The notes: a model not told the origin generated them from the sequence alone. Positions 49,252 to 60,341 are shown, counted from the first letter of the stretch. The stretch: 64,000 nucleotides of DNA from Corydoras sp. C115 (GCA_019802505.1 JAFMOC010000264.1:528501-592500), one strand, 5' to 3'. Numbers and translations: made by a program.

Positions 49252-49342
49252 GTACAGCAGCAAATCTGCAATGTTGGCATGTTTACAGGCATTGTTTCTG
49301 ACTAATATGTATGTATGTATGTGCTTCGGAATATACAGACCC

Positions 49343-49563
49343 ATTTGCATTTACATTTATGTTTACATTGGGGCATTTAGCGGATGCTTTTATCCAACGC
49401 GACTTACAAGGGCTCACAGGGTTGACCACAGCATCCCTGGAGCAATGAGGGTTAAGGGTCTTGCTCATGGACCCACATTGGTAACTTCAGTGGACCTAGG
49501 CTTTGAACCCCTAACCTTCAGATTGATAGCCCAACGCCCTAACCACTAAGCTACCTTGCCCAG
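49343..49563 (-). mobile_element. SINE II, full-length minus-strand copy
   Basis: The best copy in the window: tail (CATTTACATTTATG, GCATTTAGCGGATGCTTTTA), body (GGGTTAAGGGTCTTGCTCAT) and head (GATAGCCCAACGCCCTAACC). It sits 92 bp after a satb2 donor and abuts the Tc1 cluster. Confidence 0.8.
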
Positions 49564-50092
49564 ACCCTTCCCAAGAAATATGTATAGCAAGGAAAAGTCA
49601 ATTAACTTCCATAATAGCATTTGAAAAGGTAAATTTCCAATTGAGTATAACTTCAGGGCCCACAATTTTAACCATTTCACGTATTGATTTGGTTCTTTTT
49701 ACATAATTTGGGCCTCCAGTTCGTAAAATTCACGGAAAAATTTGAATACTGTGGAGAATACCCACTAATCATCTTCTAAACACTAGAGATGAAGAACAGA
49801 ACCCAAATTGCTTGGGATCCATTGTGAGGTCTCCAGGCAGTCATGATTTGGGGTGCAACGTCTGCTGTAGTTGTTGGGGAACTCTGCTTTCTGAAATCCG
49901 AGGTCCCCACAATGGTCTACCAGAATGTTTTAGAGGACTTCATGATTCCTTCTGCTGAGGATCTGTATGGAGATGGTCCATGCCCATGCCACCAGAAGAA
50001 CCAAAACATGGTTTGATGCCCATGTTATCAGTGCTTGACTGTCCAGCCAACTGGCCGAACCTAAACCCATTGAGAATCCATGGGGAATTCCA
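49564..50092 (+). pseudogene. Tc1-like transposase remnant A (broken by a SINE)
   Basis: Starting at a terminal-repeat-like CAGACCCTTCCC, the sequence carries degraded Tc1/mariner transposase coding: a VMIWG-like motif at 49840, MVYQNVLEDFMIPSAEDLYG near 49912, and TRRTKTWFDAH then PKPIENPWG near 50060. Frameshifts and stops break it. A minus-strand V-SINE (50093-50379) follows directly. Confidence 0.7.
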
Positions 50093-50379
50093 TCCATACA
50101 TCCATTATCTTCCGCTTTATCCTCTATTAGGGTCGTGGTGGGGGGGGGGCATCCAGGGGAGAACGTCTCGCGTGCTGGGCAGATACACTCAGGACAGGAC
50201 GCCAATCTATCACTGGACACACAGACACACTCTATATGGGGCAATTTGGAGAATTAAATTGACCTTGATCCATGTTTTTGGACTGTGGGAGGAAACCCGA
50301 GAACCCGGAGGAAACCCACGCGGACACGGGGAGAACATGGAAACTGAGAGGTGAACGTGCCAACCACCAAGCCTGCCCA
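50093..50379 (-). mobile_element. V-SINE-like copy inside the Tc1 cluster
   Basis: CATCCATTATCTTCCGC to CCAACCACCAAGCC; separates transposase remnants A and B. Confidence 0.85.
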
Positions 50380-50754
50380 TGACACCAGAAGAACCTGGGT
50401 TGATGCCCATACTATCATTTCTTGACTGGTTCTTCTCTTTCTGAAATCCAAGGTCACCACAATGGTCTACAAGGACATTTTAAGGGACTTCATAGTCCCT
50501 TTGGCTGAGTATCTGTATGGAGATGCAGATTTCATCTTCCAGAAGGACCTGACCACTGCCCATGACACTAGAAGCACCAAAATCTGGTTTGATCCCCATG
50601 CCATCAAGGTGCTTGACTGGCCAGTCAACTCGCCGGACCTAAAGCCAATTGAGAACCTATGGGGCATTCTCAAGAGGAAAACCAGGGACACCAAACCCAA
50701 CAAAGAAGAAGCATCAAGGAAATCTGGGCTTCCATGACTCCCAAGCAATGCCAC
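50380..50754 (+). pseudogene. Tc1-like transposase remnant B
   Basis: The longest intact frame (50462-50737) reads MVYKDILRDFIVPLAEYLYG, then DFIFQKDLTTAHDTRSTKIW and KVLDWPVNSPDLKPIENLWG, the conserved second-D and D-x(34)-E type region of Tc1 transposases. After a frameshift the WASMTPKQCHG block continues. The N-terminal DNA-binding region is absent, so it is non-functional. Confidence 0.8.
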
Positions 50755-51290
50755 GGGGCATCAAACCAGGTTTTGGTTCTTCTGGCAGTTCTTCTGGTAG
50801 TTAGGTCCTGCTGGAAGATGAGATCTTCATCTCCATACAGATCCTCAGCAGAAGGAATCATGACGTCCTCTAACACCATCTGGTAGACCATTGCGGGAAC
50901 CTTGGATTTCAGAAACCAGAGTTTCCCAACACCTACACTGGACGTTAGACCCCAAATCATGACTGTCTGAAGACCTCACACTGGACCTCCAGCAGTTTGG
51001 GTTCTGTTCTTCATCTCTACTGTTCAATAGATGATTAGTAGGCCATACTTGAGTAAATACTTGGGCAAATTTGGGCAAATTTCCACAGTATTCTTATATT
51101 TTTGTGGGTTTTATAAGCTGGAAGCCCAAATTATGTGAAAATAAACAAAGAAATACTTGAAATGGTTACAAATTTGGACCCTGGATCTATAATCTATAAA
51201 CATTTTGAATGGAATTCTGCAAATGAATTAACTTTTGATGATGATATTCCATTTTTTGGAAAGGGTCGGTATACTGTTTTAGGGACCGGG
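50755..51290 (-). pseudogene. Tc1-like transposase remnant C, opposite orientation
   Basis: On the minus strand from 50960 the frame reads MIWGLTSSVGVGKLWFLKSK, VPAMVYQMVLEDVMIPSAED and LIFQQDLTTRRTARRTKTWF, the same family as the two plus-strand remnants. Its outer end (51000-51290) mirrors 49564-49800 and ends in a terminal-repeat-like GGAAAGGGTCGGTATACTG, so the cluster forms a fold-back. Confidence 0.75.
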
Positions 51291-51641
51291 GCAGAAAAAT
51301 ATCCAAAATAATAGCAGGGACGTCAAGTCGCCAGCTATGTCTGAGCAGACTGGAAGTACTAGAGTGCTAGATGGGAATTTTCCAAACATCAGGCCACTGC
51401 ACTCAGGCTCAGCATGGTGATTCCAGCCCTGCTACCATATCCAGACAGCCTTCCCACCCCCTCAGCAGTCTAGCCACCTGGTGCATTGAACCTGTGCAAG
51501 CCATGACTTACGCCCCATTAGAACCAATCAGAGAGTGGGTGGCAAAGACGCCGGTGCAGGTGAAGACCTTGTGGGATTTGCATGTGTGTTGTAGCGTGTC
51601 ATGGGGCTTATGCATGCTCGTGTGCATGTGTGTGGCATCAG
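51291..51641. other. Intron sequence before the CUT1 exon
   Basis: Unique, ending in a TG-rich acceptor region. Confidence 0.5.
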
Positions 51642-51734
51642 GGCCTGCTGTCAGAGATCCTGCGCAAGGAGGAAGATCCTAGAACCGCCTCGCAATCCCT
51701 GCTGGTTAACCTGAAGGCCATGCAGAATTTCCTC
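51642..51734 (+). CDS. satb2: SATB2 CUT1 exon, cut short at a SINE junction
   Basis: After acceptor GTGTGTGGCATCAG the frame reads GLLSEILRKEEDPRTASQSL and LVNLKAMQNFL, clearly the second half of CUT1, in phase 0 with the preceding exon. At 51735 it meets TGA, and the following bases (TCCGAAACGTTCC) are V-SINE. In the family about 40 more codons follow (NLPE or QLPE onward, the end of CUT1 and a Ser-rich linker) and then a donor. Neither is present here; from 51736 to 52577 the DNA is a mosaic of SINE pieces. This could be an insertion/deletion allele, a recombination between SINEs, or an assembly error. Confidence 0.9.
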
Positions 51735-51735
51735 T

Positions 51736-52577
51736 GAGTGTCCGAAACGTTCCCCGTTCCCACCCCCCCCGGGACCCTAATAGAGGATAAAGCAGAAGAT
51801 AATGAATGAATGAAAAACTTACAGGGCATGGTGGCTTAGTGGTTTGCATGTTCTCCTCTCAGCACTAGGGATTCCCGGTTCGAATCCCAATCTGGGTGGA
51901 GTTTCCGTGTTCTCCCCGTGTCCACGTGGGTTTCCTCTGGGTTCTCTGGTTTCCTCCCACAGTCCAAAAACATGGATCAAGGTCAATTGAATTCTTCCAA
52001 GTTGCCCCATATAGATTGTGTTTGTGTGTGTGTGAATGAGAGTGTCTCCATTGATAGATTGGTGCCCCGTCCTGAGTGTATCTGCCCAGTGCCCAAAACG
52101 TTCTACCCCCGCCCCCACCCATTATCTTCCGCTTTATCCTCTACTAGGGTCGCGGTGGGGTTCCCCATGCCCATCCAGAGGAGAACGTCTCGGGCGCTGG
52201 GCAGATACACCTCAGGACAGGGCGCCAATCTATCACTGGACACACACTCACTCACACAGACACACACACACTATATGGGGCAATTCAATTTCAAGTGTCC
52301 CACGGGGAGAACATGGAAACTCCACCCAGATTGGAATTTGAACCTGGATCCCCAGGTCCCGAATGAGCTAACCACTAACTTTCTCCTCTCAGCACTAGAG
52401 ATCCGGTTCGAATCCCAATCTGGGTGGAGTTTCCATGTTCTCCCCGTGTCTGCATGGGTTTGGTATGGTTTGCTCCCACAGTCCAAAAACATGGGACTAG
52501 GATAAATGTACTGCTCTAAATTGCCCCTATATGTGTGTGTGTGTGTGTGTGTGAGTGTGTGCCCGGCGATAGTTCGG
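51736..52577. mobile_element. V-SINE mosaic replacing the end of the CUT1 exon
   Basis: Plus tail 51736-51812 starting TCCGAAACG, plus copy 51825-52109, minus copy 52118-52378, plus piece 52381-52577. Confidence 0.85.
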
Positions 52578-52785
52578 TAGTGTGATAGATATATATTTAT
52601 ATAAAGTCTGTCACATATATTTAGCATTTTGTAAATCCTGATGCTTCCCTGGCAGTTCTTTGGTCTGATCAGTGACAGTGTGTGCTGATAGATTCATAAT
52701 GCCATTCATGTTCATGATGTATATGTTTGCTCCTGATCATTATAAAATTGCTAATCTTATCACTTTCCTTAAATGTTCTATGCAG

Positions 52786-52872
52786 AAAGTGTGGGAGCGC
52801 AGCATGGATGAACAGTTAACCCCAGATGCCTGGGCATCGATCTGGAAAAATAAAAATAAAATTCCAAATCCG
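52786..52872 (+). pseudogene. LINE-like (Tx1/L1 type) open segment with splice-like borders
   Basis: An 87-nt open stretch encodes KVWERSMDEQLTPDAWASIW and KNKNKIPNP. The WE-x(9,11)-W-x-x-IWK spacing resembles the region after the reverse transcriptase in Tx1/L1-type fish LINEs. It is bordered by a good acceptor (TTAAATGTTCTATGCAG) and a donor (CCG|GTAAGG), phase 0 on both sides. It could be a simple LINE remnant or an exonised one. It does not align with the missing CUT1 tail beyond a chance ERSM match. Confidence 0.45.
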
Positions 52873-52974
52873 GTAAGGATCACCACACAGTAAATACTAA
52901 GAATTTGTAATATGATATAAAATATGGTTTAAATATTTGTATGTTATATAATATTTATTTTATAAATATTATTT

Positions 52975-52978
52975 TATA

Positions 52979-53018
<40 letters not shown>

Positions 53019-53030
53019 TTATACATAATG
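52975..53030. repeat. (TA)n microsatellite
   Basis: AT-rich TA run. Confidence 0.9.
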
Positions 53031-53096
53031 TTATAGAATGATGTGTGTGTATGTGTGTACATATGTATGTACACTATGCACTGTATATGAATACAT

Positions 53097-53410
53097 CCCG
53101 CTTTATCCTCTATTAGGGTCGTGGTGGGGTTCCCCATGCCCATCCAGGGGAGAACGTTTCGGGCGCTGGGCAGATACACCCAGGACAGGGCGCCAATCCA
53201 TCACTGGGCACACACTCACTCACACAGACACACTCTATATTTAATTGACTTAATCCATGTTTTTGGACTGTGGGAGGAAACCGGAGAACCCGGAGGAAAC
53301 CCACGCGGACACGGGGAGAACATGGAAACTCCACCCAGATGGGGATTCGAACCGGGAATCCCTAGCGCTGAGAGGAGAACATGCTAACCACTAAGCCACT
53401 GTGCCGCCCC
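53097..53410 (-). mobile_element. V-SINE-like copy
   Basis: CCCGCTTTATCCTCTATTAG to CCACTGTGCCGCCCC. Confidence 0.88.
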
Positions 53411-53417
53411 ATATGTA

Positions 53418-53423
<6 letters not shown>

Positions 53424-53479
<56 letters not shown>

Positions 53480-53496
53480 CACACACACACACACAC

Positions 53497-53536
<40 letters not shown>

Positions 53537-53572
53537 GGTCATGATTCTTACCTATTAACAAACAATTTTAAA

Positions 53573-53646
<74 letters not shown>

Positions 53647-53680
53647 AGGTCATGATTCTTACCTATTAACAAACCAAAAA
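53424..53680. repeat. Two-unit (TA)n/(CA)n + ACAAGGTCATGATTC repeat
   Basis: TA 53424-53474, CA 53475-53533, then ACAAGGTCATGATTCTTACC; a second TA 53577-53641 is followed by the same unique motif at 53643. Confidence 0.9.
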
Positions 53681-54194
53681 AAAAGTTTATTGTAACATAT
53701 CAATAAAAATAATAGATTAATCATTAATTACATTAATTAAATAAAGTAGTATACTGATAAAAACTTATTATTTTTATTACACAAGCAAGTGATCTTCTGG
53801 GAGGATCAAATCTAACTGAGACACATTCGCACAGAACCATTTCCCCCATAAGAAGCCAACAAAAGAGATAATCTACGATAAAAGAACAGAGTCATCATTC
53901 TTTGGTTTGAGGGAATGCAGTTGTGTACTATTATTATTATTATTATTATGTCTGTACAAAGTTATCTTGCTATCTCCTATCCCGGGGAATGTGAGATAAC
54001 TTGCCTGTGCTTGCAGAGCAACTTCAAACGCCTCAAGAGTGAACACACTGCTCCGAAATCCACCACTTAGCAGATGCATTACACCTTAAATAATATTCAA
54101 CCCGATGCTTCACCTCAGTGCTTCACGTTTTCTGCTGGTAATTAGTTTTCTGATCGTGGGATGTTGGCTTACGAACATTTCTGTGCTACCCCAG
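53681..54194. other. Intron sequence before the CUT2 exon
   Basis: Unique with a short (ATT)n at 53929-53950. Confidence 0.5.
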
Positions 54195-54347
54195 TCCAAA
54201 CCCTCAGGTCCGACTCCAGACCTCTCCCTGAAACTCGACCCGCTGGTCAACATCACGTCTTCGATTTACGACGAGATCCAGCAGGAGATGAAGCGTGCCA
54301 AGGTGTCTCAAGCGTTGTTTGCCAAAGTGGCAGCCAACAAGAGTCAA
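54195..54347 (+). CDS. satb2: SATB2 coding exon: linker and first half of CUT2
   Basis: The exon has 153 nt (51 codons, phase 0 to phase 0) after CTGTGCTACCCCAG, with donor GTGAGT. It encodes SKPSGPTPDLSLKLDPLVNI, a fish-diverged linker, then IYDEIQQEMKRAKVSQALFA and KVAANKSQ, which is identical to mammalian CUT2 at nearly every position. The upstream frame is open to an ATG at 54105, but the acceptor and the family alignment place the true exon start at 54195. The donor again follows a Gln codon. Confidence 0.95.
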
Positions 54348-54449
54348 GTGAGTGTTTGAAGTTTCTAAATCAAATATCTACCCTCAGCCGGTTCATCATC
54401 CCTCACATAAGCAGATTAAATGAAGCATCAGTTCTCCTCGTGAGGAAAC

Positions 54450-55066
54450 ATCCATCCATCCATCCATTATCTTCCACTTTATCCTCTATTAGGGTCGTGA
54501 TGGGAGGGGGGGGGGGTTCCCCATGCCCATCCAGGGGAGTACGTCTCGGGCGCTGGGCAGATACACCCAGGACAGGACGCCAATCTATCACTGGGTGCAC
54601 ACTCACTCACACAGACACATTATATATAGGGCAATTTGGAGCATTCAGTTGACCTTGATCCATGTATTTCGAACCGGGAATCTCTAGCACTGAGAGGAGA
54701 ACATGCTAACCACTAAGCCACCGTGTCACCCCGTGAGGAAACAACATTTAAAACAAAAGAACCACAATGTGCGTGGCATGGTGACTTAGTGTTTAGCATG
54801 TTCTCCTCTCAGCGTTGGGGATCCAGGTTCGAATCCTCATCTGGGGGAGTTTCCATGTTCTCCCCGTGTCCGTGTGGGATTCCTCTGGATTCTCCGGCTT
54901 CCTCCCACAATCCAAAAAACATGGATTCAAGGTAAATTGAATTCTCCAAATTGCCCCATATACAGTGTGTTTGTGTGAGTGAGTGTGTGTCCAGTGATAG
55001 ATTGGCGTCCTGTACTGGGTGTATCTAACCAACGCCAAAACGTTCTCCCCTGGATGGGAATGGGGA
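54450..55066. mobile_element. V-SINE-like minus and plus copies
   Basis: Minus 54450-54732 with core deleted, plus 54773-55066. Confidence 0.82.
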
Positions 55067-55067
55067 T

Positions 55068-55190
55068 TCCTAGTCCCACCTTGTACCATGGCTGAAGTGC
55101 CCTTGGGCAAAGCACCTAACCCCAGTTGCTCCCCGGGCGCCGTCTACAAGGTTGCCCTCCTGATGGGTTAAATGTGGAGGACAAATTCCT
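55068..55190 (+). mobile_element. SINE III fragment, longest copy
   Basis: GCTGAAGTGCCCTTGGGCAA, CCCAGTTGCTCCCCGGGCGC and a TAAATGTGGAGGACAAATTC end. It is fused between two V-SINE pieces. Confidence 0.55.
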
Positions 55191-55197
55191 CTGTGTG

Positions 55198-55528
55198 TGT
55201 CCTCTATTAGGGTCGCGGGGGGGGGGTTTTCCCCATGTCCATCCAGGGGAGAACGTTTCGGGCGCTGGGCAGATAGACCCAGGACCAGACACCAATCTAT
55301 CACTGGGTACACACTCACACACTCAAACACACTCTATATGGGGCAATTTGGAGAACTCAATTGACCTTGATCCATGTTTTTGGACTGTGGGAGGAAACCG
55401 GAGAACCCGGAGGAAACCCACACGGACACGGGGAGAACATGGAAACTCCACCCAGATTGGGATTCGAACCGGGAATCCCTAGTGCTGAGAGGAGAACATG
55501 CTAACTACGTACTAAACCACCGTGCCGC
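55198..55528 (-). mobile_element. V-SINE-like copy
   Basis: TCCTCTATTAGGGTCGCGG to AAACCACCGTGCCGCC. Confidence 0.87.
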
Positions 55529-56008
55529 CATACAAAGGTTTATGACAGGTATTCTAAAGCTTTATAAATGAGTTCATAATGCATTATAAATACCGGATTT
55601 ACGTAAATTGGTAGCGTTTTTATCACTTTATTTTACTATTAATACATTTTTGATTGACAGACAGCATTTTATAGCGAAATTCCTCAAGAATCTTCATAAA
55701 TACAGAAACAAGCCCGAAAATGACAACATGTCTGTGTTGCATCTGATTAAAGCTCATCTCTGCTCGGTACAGATAGCGATTCCTCGTGTCGCAGATGTTT
55801 GTCGGAATCATTTCCACTCGGCAGACAGTGAACCCCACCTCCAAATGCTAAAGTTCTCATTTCGTGACTCATTCGCAGACGGACGGCTCTTATATATATA
55901 ATTATATATAATTATATATATATATATTATATATATATATATAATATCTTATAAATATTCATTTATTTATCAAAAAATTTTAAAATCCAGCACGTTTACC
56001 TTTTTGTC
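55529..56008. other. Unique intron sequence
   Basis: An open frame at 55608-55901 has no recognisable similarity and no splice context. Confidence 0.45.
55898..55947. repeat. AT-rich (TATA)n with ATTA interruptions
   Basis: Short self-complementary TA blocks. Confidence 0.85.
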
Positions 56009-56888
56009 ATCCATCCATCCATTATCTTCCGCTTTATCCTCTATTAGGGTCGCGGTGGGGTTCCCCATGCCCATCCAGAGGAGAACGTTTCGGGCGCTGG
56101 GCAGATACACCCAAGACAGGACGCCAATCTATCACTGGACGCACTCACTCACACACACACTCTATATGGGGCAATTTGGAGAACGCAATTGACTTGATCC
56201 ATGTTTTTGGACTGTGGGAGGAAACCGGAGAACCCGGAGGAAACCCACGCGGACACGGGGAGAACATGGAAACTCCACCCAGATCGGGATTCGAACCGGG
56301 AATCCCTAGCGCTGAGAGGCGAACATGCCTAAACCACTAAGCCACCGTGTCACCCTAATAATAATGATAATCCATCCATCTTCCGCTTTATCCTCTATTA
56401 GGGTCGCGGTGGGGTTCCCCATGCCCATCCAGGGGAGAACATCTCGGGCGCTGGGCAGATACACCCAGGACAGGACGCCAATCTATCACTGGACACACAC
56501 TCACACACACATACACACACCCTCTCATTCATTCATTCATCCATTATCTTCAGCTTTATCCTCTATTAGGGTCGCGGGGGGGGGGGGGGGGTTCCCTTTG
56601 CCCATCCAGGGGAGAACGTTTCGGGCGCTGGGCAGATAGACCCAGGACAGGGCGCCAATCTATCACTGGACACACACTCACTCATACAGACACACTCTAT
56701 ATGGGCCAATTTGGAGAACGCAATTGACTTGATCCATGTTTTTGGACTGTGGGAGGAAACCGGAGAACCCGGAGGAAACCCACGCGGACACGGGGAGAAC
56801 ATGGAAACTCCACCCAGATGGGGATTCGAACCGGGAATCCCTAGTGCTGAGAGGCAAACATGCCAACCACTAAGCCACCGTGCCGCCC
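56009..56888 (-). mobile_element. Three V-SINE-like copies
   Basis: 56009-56356 full, 56371-56512 3' half, 56525-56888 full with 17-G run. Confidence 0.88.
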
Positions 56889-56917
56889 GAACTCTTATTA
56901 TATGCAAGCAATGTAAA

Positions 56918-57033
56918 ATTCCTGACAGTAACTTCAGTGGACCTGGGATTCGAACCCTCAACCTTCAGATTGATAGCCCAACGCCCTGACCACTGACCAA
57001 CCACGCCCTGACCACTGACCAACCACGCCCTGT
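56918..57033 (-). mobile_element. SINE II head, minus strand, with duplicated end
   Basis: CTTCAGTGGACCTGGGATTC and GATTGATAGCCCAACGCCCT mark the head; the terminal CTGACCACTGACCAACCACG is repeated in tandem. Confidence 0.65.
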
Positions 57034-57176
57034 AGTAGTGTTCGCGTGTATGTATGTGTTTATATGCATGTGACAGATGCAGTAGGGTCTCACAGGTCTG
57101 GGGTCAGGTGGGGGGGGTCATGGCTGAACGCACCCATCTGCTGCAGCTGGCCAACAGGGGCTGTTGAGAACCCACA

Positions 57177-57230
<54 letters not shown>

Positions 57231-57532
57231 GAAGGGGCTCTGATCAGGTTATTAGCACGGGGTACTGGAGGAGGTTGGCTGCACACAACAGCTGGTGTCA
57301 AAGACAACCCAGTCTAGCAGAGATAATCATATATTTCTTTCTCTCCCTCCATCACACTCTTTCCCCAACTTCGCAGTTCTCTCGCGTTCTCATCCCTTTA
57401 ATGTAGCCTTTAAAGCCTTTAAAAGGGCAATTTAATAAGAATAACATGTCATATCTGGTTGTATATTCAATGCTTGGAATAACCGCAAAGTATCTACAAA
57501 TTATGGCTAAGAGAGTGTTTGGCTTGGGTTCT
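57034..57532. other. Unique intron sequence with (CA)n
   Basis: No exon recognised. Confidence 0.5.
57179..57228. repeat. (CA)n microsatellite
   Basis: Pure dinucleotide run. Confidence 0.95.
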
Positions 57533-58112
57533 TGGTGTTTGACACATTCTCCTCTCAGCACTCGGGATTCCCAGTCCAAAAACTAAATTGCCCCATATAG
57601 AGTGTGCCCAGTGATGGACTGGCGCCCTGTCCTGGGTGTATCTGTATCCCAGCGCCCGAAACGTTCTCCCCTGGATGGGCATGGGGAACCCCCCCAGTCC
57701 CCCGTGCTACGACCCGAATAGAGGATTGAGCTGAAGATCATTAATGAATGAATGAATGTTAGAACGGGTGGAACGGTGGTTTAGAGGTTGGCATGTTCTC
57801 CTCGCAGCGCTGGGGATTCCCGGTTCGAATCCCAATCTGGGTGGAGATTCCAGGTTCTCCCCGTGTCCGCGTGGGTTTCCTCCGGGTTGTCCGGTTTCCT
57901 CCCACAGTCTAAAAACATGGCGCAAGTCAATTGAGTTCTCCAAATTGCCCCATATAGAGTGTGTCTGTGTGAGTGAGTGTGTCCAGTGATGGATTGGCGT
58001 CCTGTCCTGGGTGTATCTGCCCAGTGCCCGAAACGTTCTCCTCTGGATGGGCATGGGGAACCCCACCCCGCGACCCTAATAGAGGATAAAGCGGAAGATA
58101 ATGGATGGATGG
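57533..58112 (+). mobile_element. Two V-SINE-like copies
   Basis: 57533-57757 with core deleted, 57766-58112 full. Confidence 0.86.
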
Positions 58113-58204
58113 ACTTTTTAACAGTGGACATATTTTGAAATATAATGGTTTCACATTGCTATTTTTCAAGAACCCTTTTCAAGAACCAAAAACTGAACGT
58201 TTGT

Positions 58205-58268
58205 AGGTGTCTTGCCCAAGGGCACTTCAGCCGTAGTACTTGGTGGGACCGGGACTCGAACCGGAACC
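58205..58268 (-). mobile_element. SINE III fragment, minus strand
   Basis: Reverse complement of the same block (CTTGCCCAAGGGCACTTCAG). Its head ACTCGAACCGGAACCATACA is repeated after the next V-SINE at 58492. Confidence 0.5.
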
Positions 58269-58982
58269 ATACATCCATTATCTTCCGCTTTATCCTCTAC
58301 TAGGGTCACGGGGGGGTTCCCAATTCCCATCCAGGGGAGAACATTTATATGCGTCAATTTGGAGAACTCAATTGGCCTTGATCCATGTTTTTGGACTGTG
58401 GGAGGAAACCGGAGAACCCGGAGGAAACCCACGCGGACACGGGGAGAACCTGGAAACTCCACCAAGATTGGGATTCGAACCGGGAATTCCTACCGGAACC
58501 ATACACTCATCCATTATCTTCCACTTTTATTAGGGTCGCGGTGGGGTTCCCCATGCCCATCCAGGGGAGAACGTTTCGGGCGCTGGGCAGATACACCCAG
58601 GACAGGACGCCAATCTATCGCTGGACACACACTCACTCACACAGACACACTCTATATGGGGCAAATTGTAGAACTCAATTGACCTTGATCCATGTTTTTG
58701 GACTGTGGGAGGAAACCGGAGAACCTGCAGGACACCCACGTGGACACGGGGAGAACATGCAAATTCCACCCAGATTGGGTCACAATGATATGTTATAATG
58801 ATCCGTCCATGCATTATCTTCCGCTTTATCCGCTATTAGGGTCACGGGGGGGCTGATACACCCAGGACAGGGTGCCAATCTATCTCTGGACACACACTCA
58901 CTCACACAGACAATATATGGGGGCAATTTGGCAATATATGGGGCAATTTGGCAATGTATGGGGCAATTTGGAGAACTCAATT
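58269..58982 (-). mobile_element. Three V-SINE-like copies
   Basis: 58269-58491, 58503-58780, 58803-58982; the last contains a triplicated AATATATGGGGCAATTTGGC-type block. Confidence 0.84.
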
Positions 58983-59399
58983 GTATTTTGTTAGATGATG
59001 TTATTAGATGTTGTTAGAGCTTCATAGACACTTTTTGTAATTAAATTCTCCAAATATTTGGACTGTTGTTCTCCAGTCAGTGTGAGGATGGCACATTCAG
59101 TCCGTTCACTGATTTGAGCTCCTGATTAAAGATATTCATACGCGAGCCGCCAAAACCGGGCTAATTATCATGCAATGTAAACCCAGCTTACGTCTGCCTC
59201 CATAAACAGGAAATAGCAGAACAGGCATTAGATTTATCTCACAGCGGAAAGCCATTGTGGCCGGCCGAATTAATGAAGCGCAGCAATACTGTATATGATG
59301 GAGACGAAATATTCCCGTATAAACAGAAAAGCACCGTCGCTCAAGTTGAGCTGGACGTTGTTTAAATGCTACATTTATTCATATATTATATCATTGTGG
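58983..59399. other. Unique intron sequence
   Basis: No feature recognised. Confidence 0.5.
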
Positions 59400-60055
59400 T
59401 CACGTTCGCCTCTCAGCGCTAGGGATTCCCGGTTCGAATCCCCATCTGGGTGGAGTTTGCATGTTCTCCCCGTGTCCACGTGGGTGTCCTGCAGGTTCTC
59501 TGGTTTCCTCCCACAGTCCAAAAACATGGATCAAGTCAATTGAGTTCTCCAAATTGCCCCATATAGAGTGTGTCTGTGTGAGTGAGTGTGTGTCCAGTGA
59601 TAGATTGGCGTCCTGTCCTGGGTCTATCTGCCCAGCACCCGAGACGTTCTCCCCTGGATGGGCATGGGGAACCCCCCCGCGACCCTAATAGAGGATAAAG
59701 CGGAAGATAATGGATGGATGGACCCAAGTTGGGCAGCATGGTGGCTTAATGGGTAGCATATTTGCCTCTCAGTGCTGGAGATCCAGGTTTGCATGTTCTC
59801 CCCATGTCCATATGGGTTTCCTCCGGGTTCCCCGGTTTCCTCCCACAGTCCAAAAACATGCATCAAGGTCAAGTGAGATCTCCAAATTGCCCCATATGGA
59901 GTGTGTCTGTGTGAGTGAGTGCGTGTCCAGTGATAGATTGGTGTCCTGTCCTGGGTGTATCTGCCCAGCGCCCGAAACGTTCTCCTCGGGATGGGCATGG
60001 GGAACCCCCCCCCCGCGACCCTAATAGAGGATAAAGCGGAAGATAATGGATGAAA
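59400..60055 (+). mobile_element. Two V-SINE-like copies
   Basis: 59400-59730 lacks the A-box end; 59733-60055 has B box deleted. Confidence 0.87.
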
Positions 60056-60341
60056 GAGTCAATTTATTCGTTTTTCGTAGGTTAGTAGTAAAAAAATTAC
60101 TTTCTACATACTCCACATGAACACAACTATTGAGAACCCTTATTCTTTAAGTTCCACTACAATAGCTGTTCAAAACAAAGCACTTTAGACCGCTGTATGC
60201 GTCCAGCTCTGTGGGAACAGGTTGGGAAAGACCCGTTATGGTTCCAGCATGACTCTGCTTTAGTGAACATAACAAGGTTTATAAGGCATTGTGTGATAAC
60301 TGGCCTGTGCCAGTGAGTTCTAACCTCAGCCCCATCTAACA

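Noticed and set aside
52786..52872. Missing CUT1 tail continuing here (ERSM match)
   Set aside because: Only four residues agree with the family; the rest fits a LINE better.
54105..54194. Start codon upstream of the CUT2 exon
   Set aside because: The stretch is in the intron before a good acceptor and has no similarity to SATB2.
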